Assembly: GCA_949130495.1 (NCBI GenBank) | Contig: OX422215.1 | Coordinates: 13,245,302 to 13,309,301, forward strand | Direction: 5' to 3' | From: Sambucus nigra | Taxonomy: Eukaryota; Streptophyta; Magnoliopsida; Dipsacales; Adoxaceae | DNA: 64,000 nt | Part shown: piece by piece, positions 21,372-34,019 of the stretch | Numbering within the stretch: the stretch's first letter is position 1 | How the letters are laid out: each line of letters opens with the position of its first letter | The notes under the pieces: generated by a model | What the model was told of the DNA's origin: nothing | Database searches by the model: none | The model's input: only the letters and a program-made list of their open reading frames with translations | Made by a program: the position numbers and the translations under genes

Positions 21372-24300
21372 ATTTTAGGTAGTGTTTTGGAAGGCCTTAT
21401 CACATGTATCATCATAGGTAAGGGAATGTAGAAAGTTTCTACATAAGCTTAAAGAAAACGTTGATTGCTAAGAGGTGTAAGATTTGGCATTATGTTTTTA
21501 TTTCCCTATTCCATGTTTAGGTCCCAATTATAATAATCATGGAATTTATGGTTAAGAGTTGTATCGGAACTATCCAAAATAACACAAAATATTTGTGCTG
21601 CATTAGATGTTTTCATCTTGAACTTTCTATAATAATTTAGAATCACATTACAATTGAACAAACATCTCATGTGAACAAACTCATTGATTGAACAAATAAA
21701 AAATCGTAAATAAAAATGATTCAAATTGGAAATAGAAGGGGAAAAAGGTCTCTATTAATGAGGACTTTGCAATGTTTCTTCGATGATTAAACATGGTGTG
21801 ACTCCCTAAATTCCATGATATCCAAAATTTGCAATGGACTGAACTGGTTATATGACTGAAACTAAACGATTTATAGGATTGCATACCAACATCAAAAATT
21901 AAGTAAAAGAAAAGAAATCAAGTTGTAAATAAAAGGAAATAAATAATATAGAAGTTTTATGATACAATTGTAAATTTTTCTTGAGAGCTCTTAAACGGAC
22001 TCCAAATATAGATCAAACAAATCTTGTAAATCAGTGCACTTTAAGAAAGGATTCCAAAACCAAAGTAAAACCAAATCTTATAAATCAGTACACATTAACA
22101 AAGGATTTCAAACTTTAGCACTAAATACATTGTGCAAAATTGGAAGCATTAGGGATCTGTGAAAGAACATACATAAATGAAAAAAAAATCATCCAAATAC
22201 TTGGAGGAAAACATTTGAGATTGAAGTTAAGAGGTGGTGACACTCCAACTGGGTGAATGTTCCCCCATGCAAGCAAGAGACGGTGTTAGTGTTGAAAAGA
22301 AAACACTACAATGAAATCAAAAGGATACAAATAATAGGGAATATTTAAAAATTATCAACCACTACATATATATATGTAAACAAAGCCAAAAGGTTCAATT
22401 TCAAAATATAGTTTGATTCGCTGTGTATTTTGTGTGTGTGTGAGAGAACGAGAGAGATAAAGAAAAATTGCAAGAGTAATATAAAAATAAAAACTATTAT
22501 ATTGATGAACGTAGACTAAACCTTTTAATAAAATAAAATCTCACTAAAATATAATAGAAATCTGTTATCATTAAAACATATTATAGTAAAGGGTATCGAT
22601 CGGCAAGAAACCAGTTCTTAATCCATTCACCAAGATAGACTTTCTCACTCCTGAACTCTGCAGTTGGTTTATCCACCGCATTTGGTCTTGAACTATGCTT
22701 GAATGGAGTCATCCTCCTTTGTGACTTTGCTTAGCTTCTAGCATTGCAAAGGGATAACCTTTCAAAATGTAAATTTTCATCATACCAGAGCGTTCCTTAC
22801 ATCCATGTATCTTTTTCATCCTTCCCTGTAAAAAAGCATAAAACAAAAACCTTAAGAAAAAGCCAAGAAAAACATCCAACATGATTCAATCTAATATAAC
22901 TATATAAATGTACAACCACAACCACAATCACCCATTCAACACAACCACAACCACAATCAACTAAATCACCATGATCCTTTTTCGATTTTGTACTCAATCG
23001 TAGAAATGACGATTTGTTATGTTCCTTCAATCATTAAACTTTGGCAATGAAATGAACTCCATGATCATACGAATTATTAAGTCTAAGAATTTTCAAGCAT
23101 CTTTGGCATTGATTAAGTGTTTGCACCCACCAATCTCAAGTGGTGGGATTTCAGGAAGAAATAAAAGTTAGGTTTATAAGATACCTTACATGTATCTTGA
23201 ACAAATTATATCCTCTTAAATACATTACGAAGGATGGAAATATAGGACCCTTCTAATATAAACCACAATTAAAATAAGTAATAAATTTTAAATTTTTTCC
23301 AAATTCTTAAATTAAAAAGTTAGTATAGAATATTATGGTGTATATATCATATTTTCTATTGAGATAAAAACAAAGAGGTAGAAGTTGACATTTCTTTAAT
23401 CTCCTAAATATGCTTCTCCTCAAAGCATAAAGAGATACCAAATTTAAAAACAATATGGACTAAACACAAACATAAATGTAAGCTAGTACAAAATACATTA
23501 GGGTGTAGTATATATGGAATTACTCCATTAGATATTCTCTCATTTTACCCTGCATGAGCACTCCACTAAGTCTTTCCCACAAGAAATATGTGGTTGAAAG
23601 GAAATAATGATGCGATAATTACTTCACCATAATTATGTGGAGAAAACACAAAAAAACGAGTCGATATAAACATCTATATAAAGCACGTTGAAATTAGGTT
23701 CACAATTTTCTGCATATATTGTAATAATAATTAAATATAGAATGGAAGAAAGGAATACGATAAGAAAAAAGTGAAACAATTCCACATAGAGACACTAAAA
23801 TAAATATAGGGGGAAGACAGAATGTTTTAAGAGATAGCATATATGGTGGGAGAAAAGGAACATAGTTAATCTCGGATATATATTAAATGTTTGAAAGTCA
23901 AAGAGAAGCTTATAAAATTAAATGGTTTAGAGATCGTATTGTAGTGCGATGCAAAGTGCCCTTGCCCAAGCTACGTTTAGTCTCGAGTTCGAGATATGGG
24001 AGAAACTTCTCTATATATGGGTCTAAGGCCAGCTGATATTTATCTCTCCTAGACCATGCAATTAAGCGGGAGCATTATGCACTAGGTATGACCTATTAAA
24101 GCCATATGTATGGAACCATTGACAAATAGTTCAATGTTCTCTGGGTTCGTGTGCATATTTGAGGCCAAGGATAGGTGCAAAGTGTTTTGAATTTCTGATT
24201 GCACAACGTATGAGATATGAACTGTGAAGTATTATGTGATAATACACATGTGAGTGTATGTTTAATGTGATGGTTATTTGTGAAATTGTTTTATAGTGAA

Positions 24301-24607
24301 TATTGGGTGGGAAATGTGTGGTAGGTGTAACATGAACCATAATAAGAGTGACAATTGTGAGGGTGACGTGAGTTGTGTGTGAGTCTGAAGCCATGAAGGT
24401 GATATATTGGTCTTGGTTGCGTGTGCATATTTTAAAGATTTGAAGCCATTTGTTTTCTCCTGTTTTTATTTCATATCTCTGATTTTTTTTTATAAATGGT
24501 AGCTTCAAAAATGAGTGTATTTTTTTGTTTTCTAATTTGTTTTTCATTGCAGTACTCTACTATAACATATCATGTGTACAAACCTATGAAAATTGAAGTG
24601 CTATGGA
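21372..24607. other. AT-rich sequence without recognised genes
   Basis: No open frame here has a recognisable domain. The short ones are spread over both strands and rich in Ile, Phe, Asn and Lys, as expected by chance in AT-rich DNA. No LTR, TIR or RNA gene is evident. Low-level background of old, unrecognisable repeats is likely. Confidence 0.6.
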
Positions 24608-24807
24608 TTTAATTCAAAACTCATATGTATCACCAAACTCATTCCTTCATCCACATAAATATTAACGAACCCCAATCACACACAAACGAAGTCATAAAAT
24701 CTTGTTGGCACAAGATTTTATGACTTCGTTTGTGTGTGATTGGGGTTCGTTAATATTTATGTGGATGAAGGAATGAGTTTGGTGATACATATGAGTTTTG
24801 AATTAAA
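24608..24807. repeat. Perfect 97-bp inverted repeat with a 6-bp loop
   Basis: The arms 24608-24704 and 24711-24807 are exact reverse complements across all 97 bp, checked base by base, around the loop TTGGCA (24705-24710). Pairing stops at once on both sides (A at 24607 against C at 24808). The flanks show no target duplication or transposon terminal motif. Transcribed RNA from either strand would form one long hairpin. Confidence 0.97.
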
Positions 24808-26910
24808 CATGTTACCAATTTTAAAGGAAAATAATGTGTACATCATATAGTTGAGACTGGATTCCGACATTTAATCATAAAATCCTTTATATCTCCCAAT
24901 TCAAGGGTCCTTATTTGACTTTCGCATTTAGTAAGTGTATCACTAATTAATGGCCAAGGTCAAGACATAATTGCTCCATTGATGTTGGACTCGAATGGAG
25001 AGGTTACTACCAGTAAGTAATAGTGGACTCTAAATTAGTGATGGATGGAGCATTTGTTTTTTTTTATAAAAACATAAAGTGTTTTTCATAAGGCATAATG
25101 TGGTTAAATCTACTAATATTTATATGAGGTTTAGTTACACTTGATTAGAGTAAAAAAGATATTTATATTTTCATAAGCAATTTGCTAACACGTAATTAAA
25201 TTTATTGAATATCTCTTAGCAGTTGTAATTTATTAGCAAACATAGTTATGCCTAATATATCTATGAGGAATTTGTAGATCTGTTGGATATGGGATTTGTA
25301 GATCTATTAGGATAATGAATTTATAGATTTCAAGTTCTCTATTATGTTGGTATTCGATCCTACTTCTCTAAAAAAAACTCCCTCTCTATTACAAGTGCAA
25401 TAAATTCATGTTTTTCATTTTGGAAATTCATATGATTATTCTCCTTTAAATGTGTTATACCCAAAATATGCCTTTTCGTAAACATAAGACATTTGGCATG
25501 GATGTTCGTGCAAGCACAACAAAAATATACTCAAATGCTCACAAAAGGACTTAGCATACAAATAAGTACACGAAATATACCTAAACAGGCTACGAACGAT
25601 ATTTCATTTGTCCTTCTACACTCAAGACTATGATCCGGTGCATAGATAGGCTGCGGACACTATGGCATAGTCATTAAATGGCCAAAACTATATATGCATT
25701 TGCTAGGCGACTGCGACCCCTTAGTCTCCACATCCCCAGGTGTATAGGCCGCAGTTACTTACACATCACCAAAGGTCTGCCAACTATCCACCTTCTTGAA
25801 AAATTCCATCTCAATAATACTTATCCATAAGGCACGTACCATGTGCACATGACGCCAACCACTATAACAAGTGGTCATCACCTCCTCATTTGACAAGCAA
25901 CATTTAGGTAGCGAAGCAGTGCTAAATTCTCTCTAACAACTCTCTACTCCTAAATTCTCTCTAACAACTCTTCATCTTTTCAAATATGTTTTTCCACCCC
26001 AATTTAAAGGTTTTGGGGCAGATCCATCTTCCCCAATGATGTTTCCATGTCTAAATGTTGCTAAATAGCTTGACAAGCCGCTACCTCATAAGGACTCCAA
26101 CCTAAGGATGTGCACATATTATGTCTTCTCTACACTCTTAGGCATTTTCAACCTTGTCAGGACCTATATATTAGGAATTTTCTATTAAACTTATGTTATT
26201 TTGGACATAAGGACTTGGTGTGCCTTAGATCAACACCATATCGACTTTTTAGTCTAATTCTATGGGGTGTAAACTCACATTTAGGAAAATTTGGGTTAGA
26301 ATCAGTGCTTTCTCATACTGTTTATGACCTGTCCATTTTGTCGGGCTATATGACGTGGCCTCCAATGGACAAGCTTAGGAAAAATCTTCTGTTTTTGGCA
26401 TATTTAGATTTTTTTATTAAAGAATTTTTTTCTTTTAGACCAAAGATTCCACGAAATTCTTAAAAACCCCTCTAACATGATTTATGTCTTATGGGTCAAG
26501 TTAAATTGTATAAGTCTACGTCATAAGATTGAAAATCGTCGATTTCACGAGCAAAATTCAAGTAGGATATTGCCTTAAGGATTGATAAACTGCCCAATAT
26601 ATGTTAGGATAATTTAATTAACTTTTCAGATATTGTTCTGTCCAAGGGCATGTACATGGTAAATTGTTCGCCATATGGAATTGTCCTAGGAGAAAAAATG
26701 TATCTGATTATATCAATTGTTGTGCGAAGAGTCCTTATAGAGGCTAAAAGCCATGCATCATCCCTTGTTTACTTAACAAGACACAACCTCAATCAAAACG
26801 AATGCATCATATTGTTAATATTTGCTCAATGTTAAATCCTTACTCTAAGGCTAGGATTTGTCACTCTGTTTAGTTCATCTCAGAGAAAGATTTTCTAAAG
26901 AACTATCGAT
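24808..26910. other. AT-rich region, possible unassigned LTR fragment, no recognised genes
   Basis: A TGTTATACCCAAAATATGCC at about 25449 resembles an LTR start, and 25450-26900 could be decayed LTR or leader sequence of the chromovirus to the right, but I find no matching second copy. The longest plus-strand frame (26110-26463, 117 residues) resembles no family I know and looks like chance. Confidence 0.4.
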
Positions 26911-27360
26911 CTAAAGAGAAGAACCATGCCCATCGGTCTGAGGATGATATGTCGTGCTCAATCTCAACTGCACCCCCAATGCCTGCTGAAAGCTCTTCCA
27001 AAAGGGGGACACAAATGTCTTGTCCCTATCTGACAATATATTGAGCGGCACCCCATGAAGCTTAACAATATCTATAAAGAATAGTCCGACATACTGGTAA
27101 GAGCTATAATCTATTCGGACCAGCAAAAAATGAGCCACCATTGTCAATTTTTCGATAATCACCCATATCGAATCATTCCCCTTCTGTGAAGTATGTAGTC
27201 CCATGATGAAGTCCATGGAGATGCTTTCCCATTTCCAGATAGGGATCTCCAAAGGTTGGAACACACCCGCAGGACGTTGGTGATTCACCTTCACCAGCTG
27301 ACACGTAGCACACTTAGACACAAACTCAGCTATATCCCTTTTTAATAGGCCCACCAACAC
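26911..27360 (-). pseudogene. pol: Chromovirus-type gypsy integrase fragment
   Basis: A 149-residue minus-strand piece with the CATCQLVK pair of the zinc-binding domain, then WKWESISMDFIMGLH carrying the first catalytic Asp, ILSDRDKTFVSPFW with the second, and YHPQTDGHG, where the sequence breaks off just before the catalytic Glu. Wording such as WKW-MDF-GL and SDRD-F-S-FW is that of Tekay/Del-like chromoviruses. The C-terminal part and any chromodomain are missing, so the element is truncated at about 26920. Confidence 0.88.
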
Positions 27361-28578
27361 TTATGACTCATGTCGTGGTACATCTTATGCCCTCCGGGAT
27401 GTATCGTGAAAAAGTTAACTGTGAGCCTCTGACATGACGTCTCGCCTAAACTCCTCATCATCCGGAATAACCATTTTCCCCTAGAATCTCAAACCGCCAT
27501 CTGACCCAATCATAAAGTTCTCCACCCCTTCGACTAGAAACTATCTCACCCACTCATGGCAAAGCAGATCTCCCTCCTGTTCCTTCACCACTCGAATAAT
27601 GATCTCAGGGGTGATGGTGAGCACTGACATAAATTCTCAGGTCAACTCATCGTCCCCATGAAGTGACTTCCACTTCACCTTCCACACTGCCTCCAACTCC
27701 AAGAATGGCTTACGGCTCAACGCATCTACTAAGACATTCACTTTCCTCGAATGGTATGGAATCTCCAACAGATAGTCTTTCACAAACTCTAGCCATATCC
27801 TCTGTCGCATGTTCAACTCCCATTATGTGAACAAGAACAATAGGCTTTTGCGATCTATGAAAAGATGAAATTTCTCCCTCAGAAGATAGTGTCTCCACAC
27901 TCGCAATGAAAAACCCATGGCTTATAACTCCAAGTCGTGGGTGGGGTAGTGTCCCTCATGAGGCTTAATCTTTCAGGAATCATAAGCTATCGGCCTCTCA
28001 TCGCCAATTCCCCTTAGGGATGCATCTGTATATAATCTATAATTAATCCCTGCCCAAGGCAATGCCAAAATTGGTTTTGTAATCAATTTAGTCTTCAAGT
28101 CCTCAAAGACCTGCTGGCACTTATCATCCCAGGAAAATGCTACTCCCTTCCTCGTCAAATTCGTCAAGGGCCTGGAAATCTTGGAGAACCCATGGATTAA
28201 TCGACGGTAGTACCCGATAAACCCCAAAAAGAGGAACACCTCAATGGGCGTAGTGGACTGTCCCCACCCCATCACGGTATAACCTTCCCTGGGTCCACGG
28301 ATATCCCCCACTCGGACACAATGTGGCCTACGTACTGTACCTCTCCAAGCCAAAACCTTCACTTCTCAAACTTTGCATAGAAATAATGATCCCAAAGCAT
28401 ATGTAAGACCATCCATAGATGCTCAGAGTGCTCCTTCACAGTCCGAGAATAAATCAAAATAACATCTATAAACACGATAGTGAAGTGATCTCAAAATTTC
28501 TTAAACACTCAGTTCATCAGGTCCATGAATGATGTCGGTAGATTGGTTAACCCAAATGGCATCAACCAAAACTCGTAC
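27361..28578 (-). pseudogene. pol: Chromovirus-type gypsy RNase H and C-terminal RT (broken)
   Basis: 27973-28362 contains the connection from RT to RNase H (FLFLGFIGYYRRLIHGFSKI, FSWDDKCQQVFEDLK, then LYTDASLRGIG with an RNase H Asp). 27361-27970 holds a frame-broken RNase H and the linker to integrase. 28363-28578 holds the RT fingers and palm region up to FWLMPFGLTN. The reading is interrupted by several stops. At 28578 the RT is cut by the Copia-1 insertion and resumes at 37095. Confidence 0.83.
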
Positions 28579-29453
28579 TGAAAAGAGTATGCGCGTGCGC
28601 TCAAATAAGAAATTATATAATTAAATTCAGTTTAACTCAAATAAACCCTAAACATACAACTAGGTGTAATTGAATCATGAAGTAGATCATGAAGATTAAT
28701 CAAACACACACAATTTGAGGAAAAATCCTCCAAAGGGGAAAAACCATTTATTTTCATTATAATATTGTAACTCTACAATTTCGAATTACAATGAAAATAC
28801 AAGTGACTAAGAATTACCCTCAGGTATCGGATTCTGTAGTCGACGGCTGGAAATATCCCTTTCCAGGAGGGCTGTAATGAACAAGAAGAACGATCTTCTT
28901 CACAAGGTTTGAACAGAAACGGTTTGTGTTCTAGGGTTACGAAAAGTGATTCACAAATGTATGAGAAGTTGTGTGAATCAAACCATGAGTTTTAAAACTC
29001 ATAAAAGTGAAGACTTTTAGGTTTATGAACTCTAAAAATCGTGTGAATAAGTCTTCTGAAACTACTTCCTGTAGTGGGTTTATAAAGGAGTAACTTGGCC
29101 TAAAAAATCTCTGCACGATCTGTTTGAGATTATCCCAGGAGGATCGTTCCAGGTCTTAGGCAGATCGGTCCAGGTAGGCGGATCGGTTCATTTTAATTTT
29201 GGCTTCTTTGGTTCGCTACCGGTCCGGGGTATACTGGCTTTTCAGAAGGCGGATCGGTCCGGTTGAGGGGCGGACCGGTCCGTAAGCGGATCGGTTCTTT
29301 TTCTCTGGGCGGACCGGTCCGGCTGTGTTGAATTCTAATTCCTCCTCTTCTTTGATATTCGGATCCGTTGATGACTATATGTATCTTGAATTTCTTCAAT
29401 GGTGTAACGGCGTATGACATAACAAATTAATGATGGACAAAAATGTCCTTACA
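28579..29453 (-). repeat. Copia-1 3' LTR
   Basis: 875 bp, starting on the minus strand with TGTAAGGACATTTTTGTCC and ending CTTTTCA. It pairs with 36218-37094. A cluster of GGACCGGTCC-type palindromes lies at about 29160-29325. Confidence 0.92.
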
Positions 29454-31009
29454 AATCTCCCCTTATGTCTATGGTGATATATACATAAAAACAAACATCC
29501 GAATTATCAACCAACTAAAAATGCCTATACAAATCTACCCTTCCATGAACCCAAAACTGGAAAGATACAAATGATTAAGACTTCATCATTTGCTCTTCGA
29601 ATCTTCAGGAATCGCAACGCTTCTCTCATCAGGGTGTGCAATTCAGAGATCATCAGATAGTACCTACACACATGAGATAAAGAAAAAATACCAAGTGACG
29701 TATCGAGTTTGAAATGAGATAAACAGATATACCAATATGCTAATTGGTGATAAACAACTCAATACTTCAAAACTCCCCCTTAATGTGATAATTCTTTCTC
29801 CCCCTTTTTTATGATGTCCCCAAATAGAAAAATGAGAAGAATAAATCAAACAAGTGAAGACAGAGTGTCACAAGGAATAAGCAACTACTTTTGTTAATTT
29901 TTCAGAATTTTTTTTTAAACAAGCAAGAAACACACCATGAACAAACGCATGACAACCAAGTCGATGATGATGGAAATGAATGGGTGTGATCGAATTCGAT
30001 TAGAAAATCAATGCATACAAACATGACATATGTGCACGATGAATATCAGATACTCCTAACGAATGAACTCAAAGTCTTCCTTTGCTGTAAAAAAGGGGGA
30101 AATATAAGACATTGACTCAATCAAATCAACAAATCAAAGCTAAAGATGATTTCTACACCAATAATGTCCAAAACTTTTTATGCTTTTTCAGGACTTTCAA
30201 GGAAGTGCAAACCCGTTTATATTTTCCAACCAAACTCCCTCAGATATAATTTTGAATAGAGGCTTTCTAAATTCTCAAACTTTGGAGAATTAATGGTGAA
30301 CCTAATGGCCCATATTTGGCATGAATTGTTTTTATTGCCTTTAAATTTTTTTGGGCTCTTTTAACCTCTTTGGACCCCGGATAATAAAATTCCTCCATTT
30401 TTAGGTCCTTTTGAATGGTGGCTTTTGCGCAAAGAAGAGATAATTACCTTTCGCAGCCCCTCCCTGTTCTTAAACAAACACTCAGTCTCACCAAAATGGT
30501 TTTTTACATGCATTCCAATATTGTCAAGTTTTATCGCATATTGTAAGTTGTATAGACAGAATTGAGATGGAAACACTCAAGCCAATATGTGATAGATAAG
30601 TGCAATAATCAAATATAGCCGTGCATGTGTCCAATAAAGGAGATAGGAGTCAAACATGTAGGAAAATATCACTAATTACATCTCAAAGACTCCACACTAT
30701 GTAAATCACATGGATGAAATGATGTAGGGTCTCAAATCTCTATCAAACAGTCACATGGGTAAATGGAATGAAGGTGTGACTTGGCTACCTTAAATGTTCA
30801 TCCATAAAAGGTGCATAAAAAATACAAAAATCTTTTTGTGTTTTTCTTGAAATATTAATATACAAAAACAACAAAAAAATCTTTTTGGATTTTTCAAACA
30901 AAATAAAAAGTTGTACAACAAAAGAATGATACATATAAAACATACTAGCAACAGGAAGCATATGCTATGTACATGAAAAAAAAACATCCTATTATAGACA
31001 TAGACCAAC
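29454..31009 (-). other. Copia-1 3' region between RNase H and 3' LTR
   Basis: Starts with a polypurine tract on the minus strand (AAGGGGAGATT abutting the LTR). Further G/A-rich runs occur at about 29776-29820 (AAAAAAGGGGGAGAAAG and AAGGGGGAGT) and near 30091. It contains two AATCTTTTTG-type boxes at 30829-30840 and 30877-30890 that recur in Copia-2. No env-like or other ORF is supported. Confidence 0.6.
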
Positions 31010-32417
31010 CCCTCAGTCAACTGTGCAAATCCCCAAAGATTTCCTAAGACTCTCAAATCTAAGGGCATCTAAAGGTTTCGTGAAAATGTCGGCTAACTGA
31101 CGGTCGGTGGGAATGAAACTGAGTGATACGACTTTCTCCTAAACGAGATGTCGTATAAAGTGCTCGCGTATCCTGATGTGCTTTGTGCGCGAATGCTGGA
31201 CTGGATTGCAGGATATGTGTATCGCGCTCGTGTTATCACAGGAAATGGTCATGGTGTCCTATGAAATCCCATAATCCTCCAGCATTTTCTTCATCCACAA
31301 GAGTTGTGTGCAATAACTCCTGGCGGCTATGTACTCAGCCTTCGCAGTGGACAAAAAGATGGAATTTTTCTTCTTGCTCAGCCAGGAGACAAGAGTAGAA
31401 CCAAAATAGAAACACCCACCAGTAGTGCTCCTACAGCCACTACATCCCCAGCCCAATCGGCATCTGAATAGGCAGACAAACGGTCATCAGTATCAAAGGA
31501 ATACCAAATACTGTATGAGAGAGTCCCACTTACATATTTAATAATACGTTTTAGAGCAAGTAAGTGTGACTCTTTCGGGGATGCCTGATATCGCGCACAG
31601 ACTCCAACACTAAAGGCTATGTCGGGACGACTAGCAGTTAAGTAGAGAAGACTACCTATCATACTCCGATACAAGGTTTTCTCTACATCCTTGCCTAAAG
31701 TGTCCTTACTAAGCTTGGTAGTGGTACTCATAGGTGTACGTGCATGGTTAGCGGAGTCTAAACCAAATTTCTTCACTAGGTCTCTAGCATACTTGGATTG
31801 GGAGATGAACATCCCATCCTCTAGCTGGTGAACCTAGAGACCAAGGAAGAATGTAAGCTCACCAACCATGCTCATCTCAAACTCACTTTTCCTCTCCTCC
31901 TCAAAGTGGTGAGCATGCTGGGAGCATGTGGATCCAAATACTATGTCATCCACATAGACCTGGGCAACCAAAATAGCACCGTCATCTCTCCTGATGAACA
32001 ATGTCATATCTACTCCCCCTCTCTTGAAGCCATGAGCTAAGAGATAGGAAGTAATCCTCTCGTACCAAGCACGGGGTGCTTGATTCAAACCATACAAGGC
32101 TTTCCTTAGATAAAAAAAACATGCTGAGGGTGCTTAGGATCTTCAAACCCTTTTGGTTGTTCCACATAAACCTCCTCCTGTAGAATGCCATTCAGAAAGG
32201 CACTCTTGACATCCATCTGATATAACTTGAAGCGCAGAATGCATGCGATGGCGAGTAGTAGACAGACGGACTCAAGCCTCGCAACAGGAGCAAATGTCTC
32301 CCCAAAGTCTACACCCTCTATCTGTGTGTAGCCTTGAGCGACCAACCTAGCCTTGTTTCGAATTATGGTACCATTTTCATCCATTTTATTCTTAAAAATC
32401 CACCGGGTGCCTATCAC
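31010..32417 (-). pseudogene. pol: Copia-1 reverse transcriptase and RNase H (broken)
   Basis: Ty1/copia-type RT, N-terminal part 32106-32417 ([43 protein letters not shown]). It continues in another frame at 31834-32097 with the intact catalytic YVDD (QVYVDDIVFGS), then 31378-31812 (SKYARDLVKKFG, RPDIAFSVGV). RNase H follows (YSDADWAGD; then, in a shifted frame, STAKAEYIAARS and LLWMKKMLEDYG), with a tail readable to about 31010. A stop near 32100 and frameshifts near 31815 and 31400 break the polyprotein. The domain order and motif wording make the family certain. Confidence 0.92.
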
Positions 32418-32462
32418 ATTAGTCTCACTAGGTCGGGGAACAAGTTCCCAGACATTATTCTT

Positions 32463-32810
32463 TTAAAACTGAAGCAACTCCTCCTGCATAGCAGATATCC
32501 ATTGTTCATCCTTGAGTGCTTCTTTATGATTCTTGGGCTCGACTTTGGACGTGTAGCAAAAGTGGCTAACGACGTTCTCTAGCTGAGCACGAGTCTTGAC
32601 CCCAAGAGTGGGAACACCAACAATGGCAGAAGGGTCATGACTCTTGCGAACCCAAGCAGGTGTGTCACCTAGCACGGGAGTAGGGTCCACAGAGTGTGAG
32701 AGAGGGACAAGTAAATCACTGTCAGAAAAGTCATCATCCTCACACTGAAGGTTAGGATCAATAACCGTCGGAGGTTCGTCATCTTGCACGGTGACGTTTA
32801 TTGATTCCAT
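32463..32810 (-). pseudogene. pol: Copia-1 INT-RT linker
   Basis: A 115-residue acidic and Ser/Pro-rich stretch ending in FCYTSKVEPKNHKEALKDEQWISAMQEE-type sequence (read in short parts: EPKNHKEALKD, WISAMQEEL). This is the standard lead-in to copia RT, where an EP..Y.EAL...W..AM.EE pattern is conserved. A TAA separates it from the RT at about 32462. Confidence 0.85.
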
Positions 32811-32840
32811 AACCTTAGAGCTCTTCAGGTTAAAAACCCG

Positions 32841-33851
32841 TTATGCTCTACTAGTCGATGAATATCCTAGCAATATTCCCTCGTCGCTCCGGGAGTCAAA
32901 CTTTCCGAATTGCTCTCTATCCCGTAGGATGTAGCATTTACTCCTAAAGACACGAAAATATGCAAGGTTGGGCTTCTTTCCAGTCCACAACACATAAGGT
33001 GTCTGAAGTGTGTGTGGACGTAGATAAACCCTATTCACCGTATGGCATGTAGTAGACACTGCCTCTGCCCAAAATCTCCTAGAAACTTTACGACCTAGAA
33101 GCATAGATCTAGCCATTTCCTGGATCGTTCTATTCTTTCTCTCAACAATCCCATTTTGCTGAGGAGTCTTCACAGCAGAAAACTCATGTTTGATCCCAAG
33201 GCTATCACAATACAAATCTACCTTTGCTTCCTTAAATTCAATGTCGTTGTCACTACGTATTCTGTTAATAGTGACTCCGTGTTGATTTTGTAGGACAGGG
33301 CACTTGGTCGTTAAAAACTTTACAGCATCGTATTTCTCTCTAAGAAAACCTACAATGGAGTACCTGGAGAAATCTTCTACAATCACTAGGATATACCTCT
33401 TACCACCTAGACTCTCGGTATGAGTGGGACCCATAAGGTCCATGTGTATAAGATCAAGAACACGAGAGGTGGTAATGGAATGCAACTTCCTATGGGGACT
33501 ACGAATTTGTTTTCCCATCTGACAGGGTCCACAAACCGTCGAAGTTGGCCTTCCAAGAGATGGGAAGCCACGTACTAGGTCCTTTCTAGCTAAGCGAGTG
33601 AGATCTCTAATATTTATGTGACCTAGACGTTGGTGCCACAGATCCATAGAAATGATTGTGGTGCTGTTGCAGAAAAGTGAGGATGTGGTCTCAGTCCCAT
33701 AATAATTATCCTTTGTCCTCACCCCTTGCACCAAAAGTTTACCGGCTTGATTATAGACCTTACACGCATCCCGATCAAACTTTACGGCAAAGTCAGTGTC
33801 GCACCGCTGGCTAATGCTGAGAAGGTTTGCTTTCAAACCTTTGACGTACAA
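32841..33851 (-). pseudogene. pol: Copia-1 integrase
   Basis: A 336-residue open piece with the copia GAG-pre-integrase start (LKANLLSISQRCD), the HHCC zinc domain (WHQRLGHINIRDL, then CGPCQMGK), and the DDE core: Asp in HMDLMGP, Asp in IRSDNDIEF, and Glu in TPQQNGIVERKNR. It ends with the LRDREQFGKFDSRSDEGI segment. All three catalytic residues are present, so this is the best-preserved domain of Copia-1. It is closed by a TAA near the window-left end and cut off from protease at the right. Confidence 0.92.
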
Positions 33852-34019
33852 AACATTTTCTATCTTAGGAAAACCAGGTAACTCGATAGTACCTCATCCT
33901 ATAATGCTAGACTTGCTCCCATCTCCAAAGGTGACTCTGCAATCCTGATAATCCTCAAGAGATGTAAAAAATGAGGGATCACGTGTCATATGTCTAGAGC
34001 ACCCACTGTTAAAATACCA
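33852..34019 (-). pseudogene. pol: Copia-1 protease, catalytic Asp lost
   Basis: The minus strand shows the copia protease signature W-x-x-(D)SGCSRHMT, but the catalytic Asp is Asn here: NSGCSRHMT, codon at 34008-34010. The following FGDGSKSSIIG segment is also typical. One G-to-A change on the coding strand accounts for the Asp-to-Asn difference. Such a protease could not process Gag-Pol. Confidence 0.82.

Noticed and set aside
24131..24547. 138-codon minus-strand frame left of the perfect inverted repeat
   Set aside because: Thr/His/Ile-rich with no motif; I could not support it as a gene or connect it to the hairpin.
26110..26463. 117-codon plus-strand frame near the chromovirus fragment
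   Set aside because: Composition fits chance in AT-rich DNA; no known motif and no support from neighbours.
26911..27000. Chromodomain downstream of the chromovirus integrase
   Set aside because: The sequence breaks off before the catalytic Glu of integrase, so any chromodomain is missing.
29454..31009. Search for an env-like ORF after RNase H in Copia-1, expected for some SIRE elements
   Set aside because: No minus-strand frame of useful length or with transmembrane-like stretches was found.
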